A stretch of 64,000 bases of DNA from Thioclava atlantica (GTDB lineage: Bacteria > Pseudomonadota > Alphaproteobacteria > Rhodobacterales > Rhodobacteraceae): positions 1 to 64,000 of the forward strand of contig NZ_AQRC01000012.1 in assembly GCF_000737065.1 (NCBI RefSeq). Direction: 5' to 3'. Positions 35,187-43,738 of this stretch are shown in pieces (within the stretch, counting starts at the first letter, position 1; every line of letters starts with the position of its first letter). Both the position numbers and the translations under genes were made by a program. The notes beneath the pieces were generated by a model. The model was not told where the DNA came from and ran no database searches. It saw only the letters and a list, made by a program, of their open reading frames with translations.

Positions 35187-35777
35187 ATGGCACGCAAGAC
35201 AGGCTCCCATTCCGAGATCACCGGCCCGAAGATCCGCGCAGAGGCGCAGCGGCTCTTCGCACGTCATGGTTTCGCGGCGGTCTCGATGCGCCAGATCGCG
35301 GCGGCGGTGGGGGTGCAGGCGGGGGCGCTCTATCTCTACACCTCCGACAAGGAAGCGCTGCTCTTCGATCTTCTCAAGACCCATATGGACGAGTTGATTG
35401 CGGCCTGGCGCGCCGAGGCGCCCGCCGGAGCGGAGCCGCTCGCGGCGCTCGAGGCTTTCGTGCGCTTCCATATTCGCTTCAACCTCGAACGCGCCGAGGT
35501 GGTGTTCCTCAGTTACATGGAGCTGCGCAATCTCTCGGAGGAGAATTTCGCGGTGATCGAGGGGCTGCGGAAGACCTACGAGACCGAGCTTGAACAGATC
35601 CTGATGGCGGGGCAGGCGGCGGGTGTCTTCCTGATCCCCGACACCAAGCTCGCCACGATGGCGATCATCGCGATGCTGACCGGGGTGAACACCTGGTATC
35701 GCGAAGGCGGGCGCCTGAGCCGCGCGACCGTCGCCGATATCTACTGGGACATGGTGCGCAAGGCGGTCGGCGCCTGA
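35187..35777 (+). CDS. TetR-family transcriptional regulator
   Basis: The 196-aa protein has an N-terminal TetR HTH (about residues 12-58: AEAQRLFARHGFAAVSMRQIAAAVGV, AGALYLYTSDKEALLFDLL) and a ligand-binding helical C-terminal domain. The C-terminal part (about 80-190) resembles the group that senses acyl-CoA or related compounds (KstR2-like), but ligand assignment is inference. Its own operator lies just upstream. No metabolic operon is directly downstream on this strand. Confidence 0.85.
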   Translation: MARKTGSHSEITGPKIRAEAQRLFARHGFAAVSMRQIAAAVGVQAGALYLYTSDKEALLFDLLKTHMDELIAAWRAEAPAGAEPLAALEAFVRFHIRFNLERAEVVFLSYMELRNLSEENFAVIEGLRKTYETELEQILMAGQAAGVFLIPDTKLATMAIIAMLTGVNTWYREGGRLSRATVADIYWDMVRKAVGA

Positions 35778-35784
35778 GCGATGG

Positions 35785-35808
35785 AAAAGGGGCGGCCGGG
35801 CCGCCCCT
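35785..35808 (-). terminator. Terminator at 3' end of minus-strand outer-surface gene
   Basis: The hairpin AGGGGCGG.../...CCGCCCCT (35788-35808) has AAAA on its left, which is TTTT after the stem when read on the minus strand. It lies just after the stop of the 35835-36287 gene and may also help end the TetR transcript. Confidence 0.75.
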
Positions 35809-35834
35809 CACGCGGCCGGTGCGGCGTGACGCAC

Positions 35835-36287
35835 TTAGCCGGGCGTCGGTTCCGGAACCGGCGCCGGTGCCGGGGCCGGCTTGTCGATCTTGAGCGTGTG
35901 CAGGCCGAGATAGCCTTCCCAGCCGCCGTTGAAATAGAGATCGCCGCCGAGATTCCAGTGCTCGCCCCAGACGCCGCCGGTGCCGAAGAAGCCGTGGCTG
36001 CCATAGCCGAGGCCGAGTTCGCCCATCGCGTCGTTCTTGCCGGTCAGCCCGGTGAGCTTGATCTTGCCCTGAACAGGGCCCGGGCCGAAGCCCAGGTGCA
36101 GCGCGAGTTTGGCGCCGTTCGTGTCGCCGTCCGGATCGACGTCGTAATTCATCGCGCCGATGAAGCCTTCGAGCCCGCTCGCGTCCGGCCCGAAAGTCCA
36201 GTTCAGGCCGACGAAACCTTTCGTCTCATTCGCGGATGCCGCCCCCGCCAGGCAGATCGCCGCTGCTGCGATTGTGAGTTTGTTCAT
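35835..36287 (-). CDS. Hypothetical secreted/outer-surface protein
   Basis: This 150-aa protein has a clear signal peptide (MNKLTIAAAAICLAGAASA, cleavage before NET). The mature part is rich in Gly and aromatic residues in alternating strands (LGFGPGPVQGKIKLTGLTG, LGLGYGSHGFFGTGG), as in small beta-barrels or surface proteins. It ends in a Pro/Ala tail (PAPAPAPVPEPTPG). No family is recognised. GGAGG precedes the ATG at 36287. A palindrome ATGAT-CTGG-ATCAT 65-80 bases upstream resembles a CRP/FNR-type site. Confidence 0.65.
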   Translation of the reverse strand: MNKLTIAAAAICLAGAASANETKGFVGLNWTFGPDASGLEGFIGAMNYDVDPDGDTNGAKLALHLGFGPGPVQGKIKLTGLTGKNDAMGELGLGYGSHGFFGTGGVWGEHWNLGGDLYFNGGWEGYLGLHTLKIDKPAPAPAPVPEPTPG

Positions 36288-36351
36288 GTCGCTTCCCTCC
36301 ACACATGGTCTCAACACAACCAGATCGTGCAGGAAAGCGGCGTCGTCGCGC

Positions 36352-36367
36352 AATGATCTGGATCATT
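36352..36367. promoter_or_regulatory. FNR/CRP-like palindrome
   Basis: AATGATC-TG-GATCATT forms 7-bp arms. It fits the FNR-family layout TTGAT-N4-ATCAA except for one symmetric change (ATGAT-N4-ATCAT). It lies between hisA and the surface-protein gene, upstream of the latter's start, so it could make that gene oxygen- or nitric-oxide-responsive. Confidence 0.4.
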
Positions 36368-36398
36368 CCGCCGAGGTGGTGCGCCGGGGCCGGAAAGC

Positions 36399-37118
36399 TC
36401 AGCCGCGCAGGGCGGCGAGAGCCTCTTCGAGATCGAGCGCCCCGTCATAGATCGCCCGCCCCGAGATCGCCCCCGCGATCACGCCGGTATCGCGCAGCGC
36501 GATCAGGTCGGTCAGCGACGACACGCCCCCCGATGCGATCACCGGGATCTCGACCGCGCGGGCCAGGGCCTCGGTCGCCTCGATATTGGGGCCGCCCATC
36601 GCGCCGTCGCGCATGATGTCGGTATAGATGATCGCGGCCACGCCGGCATCCTCGAAGCTCTTCGCCAGGTCGGTGACCATCACGTCGGTCTCCTCTGCCC
36701 AGCCCTTCGTCGCCACGCGGCCGTTGCGCGCGTCGATCCCCACCGCGACCTTGCCGGGGAACGCCTTTGCCGCCTCGCGCACCAGCTCGGGGTTCTCGAC
36801 CGCGACCGTGCCGAGGATCACCCGCGCGAGGCCCTTGTCGAGCCAGCGTTCGATCGTGGCCATGTCGCGGATCCCGCCGCCGAGCTGGGCGGGCACCTTG
36901 ATCCGGGCGAGGATCGCCTCGACGGCCGCCGCATTCACCGGCTCGCCCGCGAAAGCGCCGTTCAGGTCCACCAGATGCACCCATTCGCAGCCCGCCGCCT
37001 CGAACTTGGCCGCCTGCGCCGCCGGGTCGTCGCCGAAGACGGTGGCCTTGTCCATCTCGCCATGCAGCAGACGCACGCATTGGCCATCCTTGAGGTCGAT
37101 CGCGGGGTAGAGGATCAT
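36399..37118 (-). CDS. hisA: Phosphoribosylformimino-5-aminoimidazole carboxamide ribotide isomerase
   Basis: The 239-aa TIM-barrel enzyme of histidine synthesis has [20 protein letters not shown] (first catalytic Asp at residue 8), [16 protein letters not shown], and [18 protein letters not shown] with the second catalytic Asp, then [13 protein letters not shown]. It is separated from hisH and hisB by the DUF71 and DUF2147 genes. hisF, its usual partner, does not follow. Confidence 0.93.
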   Translation of the reverse strand: MILYPAIDLKDGQCVRLLHGEMDKATVFGDDPAAQAAKFEAAGCEWVHLVDLNGAFAGEPVNAAAVEAILARIKVPAQLGGGIRDMATIERWLDKGLARVILGTVAVENPELVREAAKAFPGKVAVGIDARNGRVATKGWAEETDVMVTDLAKSFEDAGVAAIIYTDIMRDGAMGGPNIEATEALARAVEIPVIASGGVSSLTDLIALRDTGVIAGAISGRAIYDGALDLEEALAALRG

Positions 37119-37273
37119 GTCGGCACTCCTGTACTGTCGCCGCGCCTATTGCCACGGGCACGCCCGCGCGGCAAGCCGCCGATCCCGGGTGACGCGGACG
37201 TCACGTCAGTCTTGCCGGGAATCGGGGCGCATGGCCTGATGAGCGCCAACAGGCAAAAGGGAGGAGATTTGCC

Positions 37274-37660
37274 ATGAAGAAACTGATGCTGGCCGGGGTG
37301 GCGCTGGCCCTGAGCGCGGGCGCGGCGCTCGCCGATCCCATCGAAGGGGTCTGGAAGACCCAGCCCGATGACGGCTCCTATGCCTATGTCACGATCAAAC
37401 CCTGCGGCGCCAATTTCTGCGGCGACATCACCCGCACCTTCAAACCGGAGGGCGAATACAAGTCGCCCAATCTCGGCAAGCAGATCGTGATCAACATGGC
37501 GCCCAAGGGCGGCGGCAAATACGAGGGCAAGGTCTGGCGTCCGGCGAACAACAAGATCTATCTCGGCAAGATCAAGGTGAACGGCAACGGGATGGCGCTG
37601 GCCGGCTGCGTGGCGGGCGGTCTCTTCTGCAAGTCGCAGGACTGGCAGCGGGTGAAGTGA
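37274..37660 (+). CDS. DUF2147 domain periplasmic protein
   Basis: The 128-aa protein has a signal peptide (MKKLMLAGVALALSAGAALA, cleavage before DPI). The mature domain reads EGVWKTQPDDGSYAYVTIKPCGANFCGDI, with a short Cys pair, and ends AGGLFCKSQDWQRVK. This is DUF2147, a small beta-barrel of unknown function often linked to envelope or exopolysaccharide genes. GGAGG lies before the ATG. It sits on the plus strand inside an otherwise minus-strand his region and converges with the DUF71 gene. Confidence 0.82.
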   Translation: MKKLMLAGVALALSAGAALADPIEGVWKTQPDDGSYAYVTIKPCGANFCGDITRTFKPEGEYKSPNLGKQIVINMAPKGGGKYEGKVWRPANNKIYLGKIKVNGNGMALAGCVAGGLFCKSQDWQRVK

Positions 37661-37669
37661 GCCCCCGCC

Positions 37670-38335
37670 CTAGTCCGGAATGAGATCGGCATAGGCGAAA
37701 CCGTCGCGCATCACGGTTTCGCCGACCCGGACCGGGATCGGGGCCGAGAAGATCGGCCCCGCCGAGACCGCGGTGTGGAACTCGCCGTTCTCGCCGCAGG
37801 GATCGACGCCTTCGGGCAGATCGGCCAGCAGGCTTTCATCGAATCGACGGCCCGCGAAGCTCGGGTCGAGTTGGTTCGGATCGACGGTGACCAGATGCGT
37901 CTCGAAACCCGCCGCGATCATTTCGCGCGCAAGCCGGTCGGTGGGGCGTTTCCACAGGGGGAAAAGTGCCGCGACCCCGAGCGGTTTCAGCTTCTCGATC
38001 CGGTAGTCGCGCACGTCCTCGAGAAACAGGTCGCCGAAGACCATCGTATCGACGCCGAGCGCCTTCACCCGGTCCATCGCGCCCGCCATCCGCGCCTCGT
38101 AATCGTCGTTCGAGCAGGGCCAGGGCAGCGGGACCTCGATCAGCGGCAAGCCTGCGGCCCTGGCCTGGGCGCGCAGGAGCTGGTTGCGCGTGCCATGCAT
38201 CGCGACCCGGTCGAAGGCCTCGTTGGTCGTCGACAGCAGCGCCACGATATCGGCCAGCCCTTCGCTGCGGCAGACATGCAGTGCCATCGCGCAATCCTTG
38301 CCCGAGGACCAGCTCAGGACCGCCTTCGGCGCCAT
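37670..38335 (-). CDS. Dph6-like ATP-binding protein (DUF71, adenine nucleotide alpha hydrolase fold)
   Basis: The 221-aa protein has the ATP-pyrophosphatase P-loop LSWSSGKDCAMAL near the N-terminus and continues as DUF71/ATP_bind_4 (VFGDLFLEDVRDYRIEKL, and GENGEFHTAVSAGPIF at the end). Eukaryotic and archaeal relatives are diphthine-ammonia ligases, but bacteria lack diphthamide, so the bacterial substrate is unknown. The start shares one base with the hisH stop (TGATG), so it is coupled to histidine genes. Whether it has a role in that pathway is not known. Confidence 0.82.
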   Translation of the reverse strand: MAPKAVLSWSSGKDCAMALHVCRSEGLADIVALLSTTNEAFDRVAMHGTRNQLLRAQARAAGLPLIEVPLPWPCSNDDYEARMAGAMDRVKALGVDTMVFGDLFLEDVRDYRIEKLKPLGVAALFPLWKRPTDRLAREMIAAGFETHLVTVDPNQLDPSFAGRRFDESLLADLPEGVDPCGENGEFHTAVSAGPIFSAPIPVRVGETVMRDGFAYADLIPD

Positions 38336-38973
38336 CAGGGCTTCCAGCCGAGGAAGTTCGCGATCAGCCGCAGCCCGACCGCCTGCGATTTCTCGGGGTG
38401 GAACTGGGTGCCCACCACATTGTCGCGCCCGACGATCGCGGTGATCTCGCCGCCGTAATCGACATGGGCGAGTCGATGTTCGCGCTCGGCCACGTTGAAG
38501 TGGTAGCTATGCACGAAATAGGCATGATCACCGGTCGCGATGCCGTCGAGCACCGGGTGCGGATGGTCGATCACCAGATCGTTCCAGCCCATATGCGGCA
38601 CTTTCAGCGCCGGGTCCGACGGCTCGATCTTCACCACCTCGCCGGGGATCCAGCCGAAACCTTCGGTCTCCTCGAATTCGAGCCCGCGCGTGGCCAGCAT
38701 CTGCATCCCGATGCAGATCCCGAGGAAGGGGCGGCCCTTGACGGTCACCGCCTCCTCGATCGCCTGGGCGAGTCCCTGAAAGCGGTAGAGAGCGGCGCGG
38801 CAGGAGGGATAGGCCCCGTCGCCCGGCAGCACGATCCGGTCGGCGCGGACAACGACATCGGGCTCCGAGGTCACGACGATCGTGCCGTGCCCGGTCTCGT
38901 TGGCCATGCGCTGGAAGGCTTTCTCGGCCGAGTGCAGGTTGCCGCTATCGTAATCGACAAGCGCGGTGAGCAT
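38335..38973 (-). CDS. hisH: Imidazole glycerol phosphate synthase subunit HisH
   Basis: This 212-aa class-I glutamine amidotransferase makes ammonia for HisF. The nucleophile Cys is in LGICIGMQML and the catalytic His/Glu in GTQFHPEKSQAVG. The start at 38973 overlaps the hisB stop by one base, and the long frame upstream lies inside hisB. Its partner gene hisF is not in this window. Confidence 0.93.
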   Translation of the reverse strand: MLTALVDYDSGNLHSAEKAFQRMANETGHGTIVVTSEPDVVVRADRIVLPGDGAYPSCRAALYRFQGLAQAIEEAVTVKGRPFLGICIGMQMLATRGLEFEETEGFGWIPGEVVKIEPSDPALKVPHMGWNDLVIDHPHPVLDGIATGDHAYFVHSYHFNVAEREHRLAHVDYGGEITAIVGRDNVVGTQFHPEKSQAVGLRLIANFLGWKP

Positions 38974-39560
38974 CAAAGCGCCCCTTTCGTCGAGGGCAGC
39001 ACGTCGCCCATGCGCGGATCGGTCTCGACCGCCATGCGCAGCGCGCGCGCGACCGATTTGAATGCGGCCTCGGCGATGTGGTGGCTGTTGAACCCGTGCA
39101 CGCGGTCGATATGCAGCGTGATCCCGCCATTGGTGGCGAGCGCCTGGAAGAACTCGCGCACCAGTTCGGTGTCGAACGTGCCGATCTTCGGCGTGGGCAT
39201 GTCGCAATTCCACACGAAGAAGGGGCGCGCCGAGAGGTCGAGCGCGCAGGACACCTGCGTGTCGTCCATCGCCAGCGCGAAATGGCCGTAGCGCCGGATG
39301 CCGCGCTTGTCGCCGAGCGCCTTCACTAGCGCCTGACCGAGCGCGATCCCGGTATCCTCGACCGTGTGGTGGTCGTCGATATGCAGATCGCCCTCGGCGC
39401 GGATCGTCATGTCGATCAGCGAATGCCGCGCCAGCTGGTCGAGCATGTGGTCGAAGAAGCCCACGCCGGTCTTGTTGTCATACTGACCGGTGCCATCGAG
39501 ATTGATCTCGACGGTGATGTCGGTCTCGGCGGTCTTGCGGCTGATCGTGGCCTTGCGCAT
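38973..39560 (-). CDS. hisB: Imidazoleglycerol-phosphate dehydratase
   Basis: The 195-aa monofunctional HisB is a manganese enzyme of histidine synthesis. Metal motifs are [31 protein letters not shown], and the repeated second half with [27 protein letters not shown] lies upstream of the ATG at 39560; the apparent extension to 39734 runs through a tRNA gene and is not real. It is the first gene of the hisB-hisH-DUF71 set. Confidence 0.93.
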   Translation of the reverse strand: MRKATISRKTAETDITVEINLDGTGQYDNKTGVGFFDHMLDQLARHSLIDMTIRAEGDLHIDDHHTVEDTGIALGQALVKALGDKRGIRRYGHFALAMDDTQVSCALDLSARPFFVWNCDMPTPKIGTFDTELVREFFQALATNGGITLHIDRVHGFNSHHIAEAAFKSVARALRMAVETDPRMGDVLPSTKGAL

Positions 39561-39648
39561 CGCTCGCGCCTCCTTGATTTTCACCGCCTTATAGGCCGGG
39601 GCAGGGGGCACGCTCAAGCCGGTCGGTCGGAATCGGGCGCGGCTGCGA

Positions 39649-39682
39649 CGGAAAAGACAAAAGCCTCCCCGAAGGGAGGCTT
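39649..39682 (-). terminator. Terminator of the tRNA-Gly pair
   Basis: Read on the minus strand: AAGCCTCCC-TTCG-GGGAGGCTT followed by TTGTCTTTT. It lies 8 bases beyond the CCA end of the first tRNA-Gly. Confidence 0.85.
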
Positions 39683-39689
39683 GTTGTAA

Positions 39690-39764
39690 TGGAGCGGGCG
39701 AGGCGATTCGAACGCCCGACCCTAACCTTGGCAAGGTTATGCTCTACCCCTGAGCTACGCCCGC
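39690..39764 (-). tRNA. tRNA-Gly (anticodon GCC), copy 1
   Basis: 75 bases with encoded CCA on the minus strand: acceptor GCGGGCG/CGCCCGC, anticodon loop TTGCCAA (GCC), T loop TTCGAAT. It decodes GGC and GGU. It is identical to the copy at 39787-39861, 22 bases away. Confidence 0.95.
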
Positions 39765-39786
39765 ATCCTTGGGTATATGGCCGAAC

Positions 39787-39861
39787 TGGAGCGGGCGAGG
39801 CGATTCGAACGCCCGACCCTAACCTTGGCAAGGTTATGCTCTACCCCTGAGCTACGCCCGC
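39787..39861 (-). tRNA. tRNA-Gly (anticodon GCC), copy 2
   Basis: The sequence is identical to copy 1 over the full 75 bases. On the minus strand it is transcribed first. The pair probably forms one transcript ending at the hairpin at 39661-39682. Confidence 0.95.
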
Positions 39862-40010
39862 ATGCCCGGTTCGGTGGAGGCGGATTTAGGGGATAGCGCC
39901 GTGGGCTGCAAGAGGAAATTTCACCGCGAGCGGAAATTTCCTGCGCGGCGCGGGTGGCATGGGCGAGGGGGCGCTGCCTCCGTCGCCGCATGGCGACAAT
40001 TATCGGTGTA

Positions 40011-40077
40011 AGAGGGGGCGCTGCCCCCGCTGGCGTGCCGCCAGCCCCCCGGGATATTTGGATCAAGAGGAAGGAGC
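40011..40077 (+). repeat. REP-like repeat, copy B
   Basis: AGAGGGGGCGCTGCCCCC is followed by a second small hairpin (GCTGGCG/CGCCAGC) and the same 30-base tail as copy A (CCCCCGGGATATTT, GGATCAAGAGGAAGGA). A degenerate half copy of the palindrome (GAGGGGGCGCTGCCTCC) lies at about 39965-39981. Together they fill the gap between tRNA-Gly and the pyc 3' end, where I see nothing else. Confidence 0.75.
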
Positions 40078-40141
40078 CGGAAATGCGAAACGCGCGCCGG
40101 GCGAGGGCCGCGGCGCGCGTCGGGTTGAGGTCGGCTGCCGA

Positions 40142-43100
40142 TCACTCCAGCTCGATCAGCAGGTCCTTGGCGTCGATCTGGGCGCCCGGCGTCACGTGAA
40201 GCGCCTTCACCGTCGCTTCGCGATCGGCGTGGATGCCGGTCTCCATCTTCATCGCCTCGATGGTCAGGAGCATGTCGCCCGGCTTCACCTTCTGCCCCGC
40301 CGAGACCGCGATCGAGGCGACCGAGCCCGGCATCGGCGCGCCGACATGGTTCGGGTTGGCCGGGTCGGCCTTGGGCTTGGCGGCCGTCGTCGCCTTGACC
40401 GCGCGGTTCGGCACGCGCACGGCGCGGGGCTGGCCGTTGAGCTCGAAATAGACCTTCACCTCGCCCAATTCGTCGGTATCGCCCTGGGTGAGATAGCGGA
40501 TCTCGAGCGTCTTGCCGGGGTCGATCTCGGCCGAGATCTCGTCTTGCGGCTCCATCCCGTAGAAGAAGACCTTGGTGGGCAGCGTGCGCACCGGACCATA
40601 GGCCTCGTGCCGGGTCGCGTAATCGGTGAAGACCTTGGGATACATCAGGTAGCCCGCGAGGTCCTCGTTGTCGATTTCCACGCCGCCGAGCTGCTCGGAC
40701 AGATCCTTGCGGGTCTTTTCCAGATCGACGGGGGGCAGATGCTTGCCCGGGCGCACGGTCGAGGGCGTGTCGCCCTTGAGCACCTTCTTCGCGATCGCCT
40801 CGGGCCAGCCGCCGGGCGGTTGGCCGAGATTGCCGCGCATCATGTCGACGACCGAATCGGGGAAGGAGACATCCTTGTTCGGATCCAGCACGTCTTGCTT
40901 GCTCAGGCCCTGCGCGACCATCATCAGCGCCATGTCACCCACGACTTTCGAGGACGGCGTGACCTTCACGATATCGCCGAAGATCTGGTTCGCATCGGCA
41001 TAGGCCTGCGCCACCTCGTGCCAGCGTTCCTCCAGCCCCAGTGAGCGCGCCTGCGCCTTGAGGTTGGTGAACTGCCCGCCCGGCATCTCGTGCAGATAGA
41101 CCTCGGAGGCCGGGGCCTCGAGACCGCTCTCGAAGGCCGCATATTGATGGCGCACCGCCTCCCAGTAGTTCGACACCGCGCGGATCGCGCCGATATCGAG
41201 CCCGGTTTCGCGATCGGTATGGGCCAGCGCCTCGACGATCGAGCCGAGGCAGGGCTGCGAGGTGCCGCCCGAGAAGGCGTCCATCGCCGCATCAACCGCA
41301 TCGACCCCGGCATCGGCCGCGGCCAGCACGGTCGCGCCCGCGATGCCCGAGGTGTCATGGGTGTGGAAATGGACCGGGATGCCGATCTCGTCCTTCAGGG
41401 CCGCGATCAGCTTGCGCGCGGCGGCGGGCTTGAGAAGACCAGCCATGTCCTTGAGGCCGAGCACATGGGCGCCCGCGGCCTCCAGTTCCTTGGCCATGCC
41501 GACATAGTAGTTCAGATCGTATTTTGCGCGGTCGGGATCGAGGATGTCGCCGGTGTAGCAGATCGTGCCCTCGCAGATCTTGCCGCTCTCGATCACGGCA
41601 TCCATCGCGACGCGCATGTTCTCGACCCAGTTCAGGCTGTCGAAGACGCGGAACACGTCGACGCCGGTCTCGGCGGCCTGCTTCACGAAGAACTGCACCA
41701 CGTTGTCGGGATAGTTCGTGTAGCCCACGCCGTTCGAGGCGCGCAGCAGCATCTGGGTGAGGATGTTGGGCATGTGGCTGCGGATGTCGCGCAGGCGCTG
41801 CCAGGGGCATTCCTGCAAGAACCGGTAGGCCACATCGAAGGTCGCCCCGCCCCAGCACTCGACCGAGAACAGATCGCCGAGGTTGGAGGCGTAGACCGGC
41901 GCGGCCTCGATCATGTCGATCGAGCGCATCCGGGTCGCCAGCAGCGACTGGTGGCCGTCGCGCATCGTCGTGTCGGTCAGCAGCAGCTTGGTCTGGGCGA
42001 GCATCCAGTCGGCCACGCCCTTCGCGCCCTTCTCCTCGAGCAGCTGGCGCGTGCCCGGCTTGGGCTCGCCCTTCAGGTCGGGCAGGCGCGGCGGCTTGGC
42101 CTCGGCATGGGGCTTCGGCCGGCCCGCGGTCTCGGGGTGACCGTTCACGGTGATATCCGCGATATAGGTCAGGATCTTGGTGCCCCGGTCGCGACGCTGC
42201 TTGAAGTCGAACAGATCGGGTGTCGTGTCGATGAATTTCGTCGTGTAGCTCATGTCCAGGAAGGTCGGATGCTTGAGCAGGTTGATGACGAAATCGATAT
42301 TGGTGCTGACGCCGCGGATCCGGAATTCGCGCAGCGCGCGGTCCATCCGGCGGATCGCCTGATCGGGATCCTGCGCCCAGGCAGTGACCTTGACCAGGAG
42401 CGAGTCGTAATAGCGGGTGATGACGCCGCCCGCATAGGCGGTGCCGCCATCCAGCCGGATGCCGTTGCCGGTGGCCGAGCGATAGGCGGTCAGGCGGCCG
42501 TAATCGGGGATGAAGTTGTTCTGCGGGTCCTCGGTCGTGACCCGGCATTGCAGCGCGTGGCCCGAGAGGGTGACGTCCTCCTGCGCGGCCGTGCGGGTGG
42601 CCTCGGCCAGAGTCGCGCCCTCGGCGATCCGGATCTGGGCCTGCACGATGTCGATGCCGGTGACCTCCTCGGTCACGGTATGCTCCACCTGCACGCGCGG
42701 GTTCACCTCGATGAAGTAGAACTTGTCGGTTTCCATATCCATCAGGAATTCGACGGTGCCCGCGTTCTGATAGCCGACCGCGCGGCCGATCCGCAGCGCG
42801 AGATCGCAGACCTCCTGGCGCTGCTCTTCGGAGAGATACGGGGCAGGGGCGCGCTCGACGACCTTCTGGTTGCGGCGCTGAACGGTGCAGTCGCGCTCGT
42901 AGAGGTGGTAGAGATTGCCATGGGTGTCGCCCAGCAGCTGCACCTCGACATGGCGCGCGCGGGTGATCATCTTTTCCAGGTAGCCCTCGCCATTGCCGAA
43001 GGCGGCCTCGGCCTCGCGGCGGCCTTCGCGGACCTTCTCGATCAGTTCCTCGGGGCCGAGGATCGGGCGCATGCCGCGCCCGCCGCCGCCCCAGCTCGCC

Positions 43101-43576
43101 TTGAGCATCAGCGGGTAGCCGATCTCGGCGGCCTCTTTCTTGATCGCGTCGAAATCCTCGCCCAGCACGTCGGTTGCCGGGATCACCGGCACGCCGGCCT
43201 TGATCGCGACCTTGCGGGCCGAGGCCTTGTCGCCAAGCGCGCGCATCGTCTCGGCCTTGGGGCCGATGAAGGTGATGCCGGCCTTGGCGCAGGCTTCCAC
43301 GAATTCGGGGTTTTCCGAGAGCAGCCCGTAGCCCGGATGGATCGCATCTGCGCCCGATTCCTTCGCCACGCGGATGATTTCGGGGATCGAGAGATAGGCG
43401 CCGACGGGGCTCAGGCCCTCGCCGATGCGATAGGCTTCGTCCGCCTTGAAACGGTGCAGGCCGAGCTTGTCTTCCTCGGCGTAGACGGCGACGGTTTTCT
43501 TGCCCAGCTCGTTGGCGGCGCGCATCACCCGGATCGCAATCTCGCCGCGGTTGGCCACAAGAATCTTGTTGAACAT
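40142..43576 (-). CDS. pyc: Pyruvate carboxylase
   Basis: This 1144-aa biotin enzyme converts pyruvate to oxaloacetate. The N-terminal biotin carboxylase domain (about 1-455) has KILVANRGEIAIRVMRA and the ATP loop KASWGGGGRGMR. The carboxyltransferase domain (about 540-810) has LLTDTTMRDGHQSLLATRMR and HTHDTSG. The C-terminal biotin carrier has K1110 in EAMKMETG. Length and order match the single-chain tetrameric form activated by acetyl-CoA. It stands alone and is divergent from trkH. Confidence 0.95.
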   Translation of the reverse strand: MFNKILVANRGEIAIRVMRAANELGKKTVAVYAEEDKLGLHRFKADEAYRIGEGLSPVGAYLSIPEIIRVAKESGADAIHPGYGLLSENPEFVEACAKAGITFIGPKAETMRALGDKASARKVAIKAGVPVIPATDVLGEDFDAIKKEAAEIGYPLMLKASWGGGGRGMRPILGPEELIEKVREGRREAEAAFGNGEGYLEKMITRARHVEVQLLGDTHGNLYHLYERDCTVQRRNQKVVERAPAPYLSEEQRQEVCDLALRIGRAVGYQNAGTVEFLMDMETDKFYFIEVNPRVQVEHTVTEEVTGIDIVQAQIRIAEGATLAEATRTAAQEDVTLSGHALQCRVTTEDPQNNFIPDYGRLTAYRSATGNGIRLDGGTAYAGGVITRYYDSLLVKVTAWAQDPDQAIRRMDRALREFRIRGVSTNIDFVINLLKHPTFLDMSYTTKFIDTTPDLFDFKQRRDRGTKILTYIADITVNGHPETAGRPKPHAEAKPPRLPDLKGEPKPGTRQLLEEKGAKGVADWMLAQTKLLLTDTTMRDGHQSLLATRMRSIDMIEAAPVYASNLGDLFSVECWGGATFDVAYRFLQECPWQRLRDIRSHMPNILTQMLLRASNGVGYTNYPDNVVQFFVKQAAETGVDVFRVFDSLNWVENMRVAMDAVIESGKICEGTICYTGDILDPDRAKYDLNYYVGMAKELEAAGAHVLGLKDMAGLLKPAAARKLIAALKDEIGIPVHFHTHDTSGIAGATVLAAADAGVDAVDAAMDAFSGGTSQPCLGSIVEALAHTDRETGLDIGAIRAVSNYWEAVRHQYAAFESGLEAPASEVYLHEMPGGQFTNLKAQARSLGLEERWHEVAQAYADANQIFGDIVKVTPSSKVVGDMALMMVAQGLSKQDVLDPNKDVSFPDSVVDMMRGNLGQPPGGWPEAIAKKVLKGDTPSTVRPGKHLPPVDLEKTRKDLSEQLGGVEIDNEDLAGYLMYPKVFTDYATRHEAYGPVRTLPTKVFFYGMEPQDEISAEIDPGKTLEIRYLTQGDTDELGEVKVYFELNGQPRAVRVPNRAVKATTAAKPKADPANPNHVGAPMPGSVASIAVSAGQKVKPGDMLLTIEAMKMETGIHADREATVKALHVTPGAQIDAKDLLIELE

Positions 43577-43738
43577 GCGTTCGCTCCCCCTACGTCAGAT
43601 CGGCGCAAACCTAGCGTTGCCGCGCCGCAGCGCAAGGGTATTTTGCGAAACCGAGCAAATTTACTGACCAATCCTAGAGGGTTTGCAAACCTTCTCGCGG
43701 CTATTGACTAGGGCCGAGCGCTGGGCAAGGTGGGGCGC

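Noticed and set aside
38973-39734. Extended hisB start at 39734
   Set aside because: The extension passes through the tRNA-Gly gene and its terminator; the ATG at 39560 has a good ribosome site and gives the family length.
39690-39861. 75-bp direct repeats looking like a small array
   Set aside because: They are two identical tRNA-Gly genes; no CRISPR repeats or cas genes are present anywhere in the window.
41090-43711. 873-aa plus-strand frame opposite pyruvate carboxylase
   Set aside because: Pyc motifs on the minus strand are complete; the plus frame has shadow composition (His, Arg, Asp rich) and no domain.
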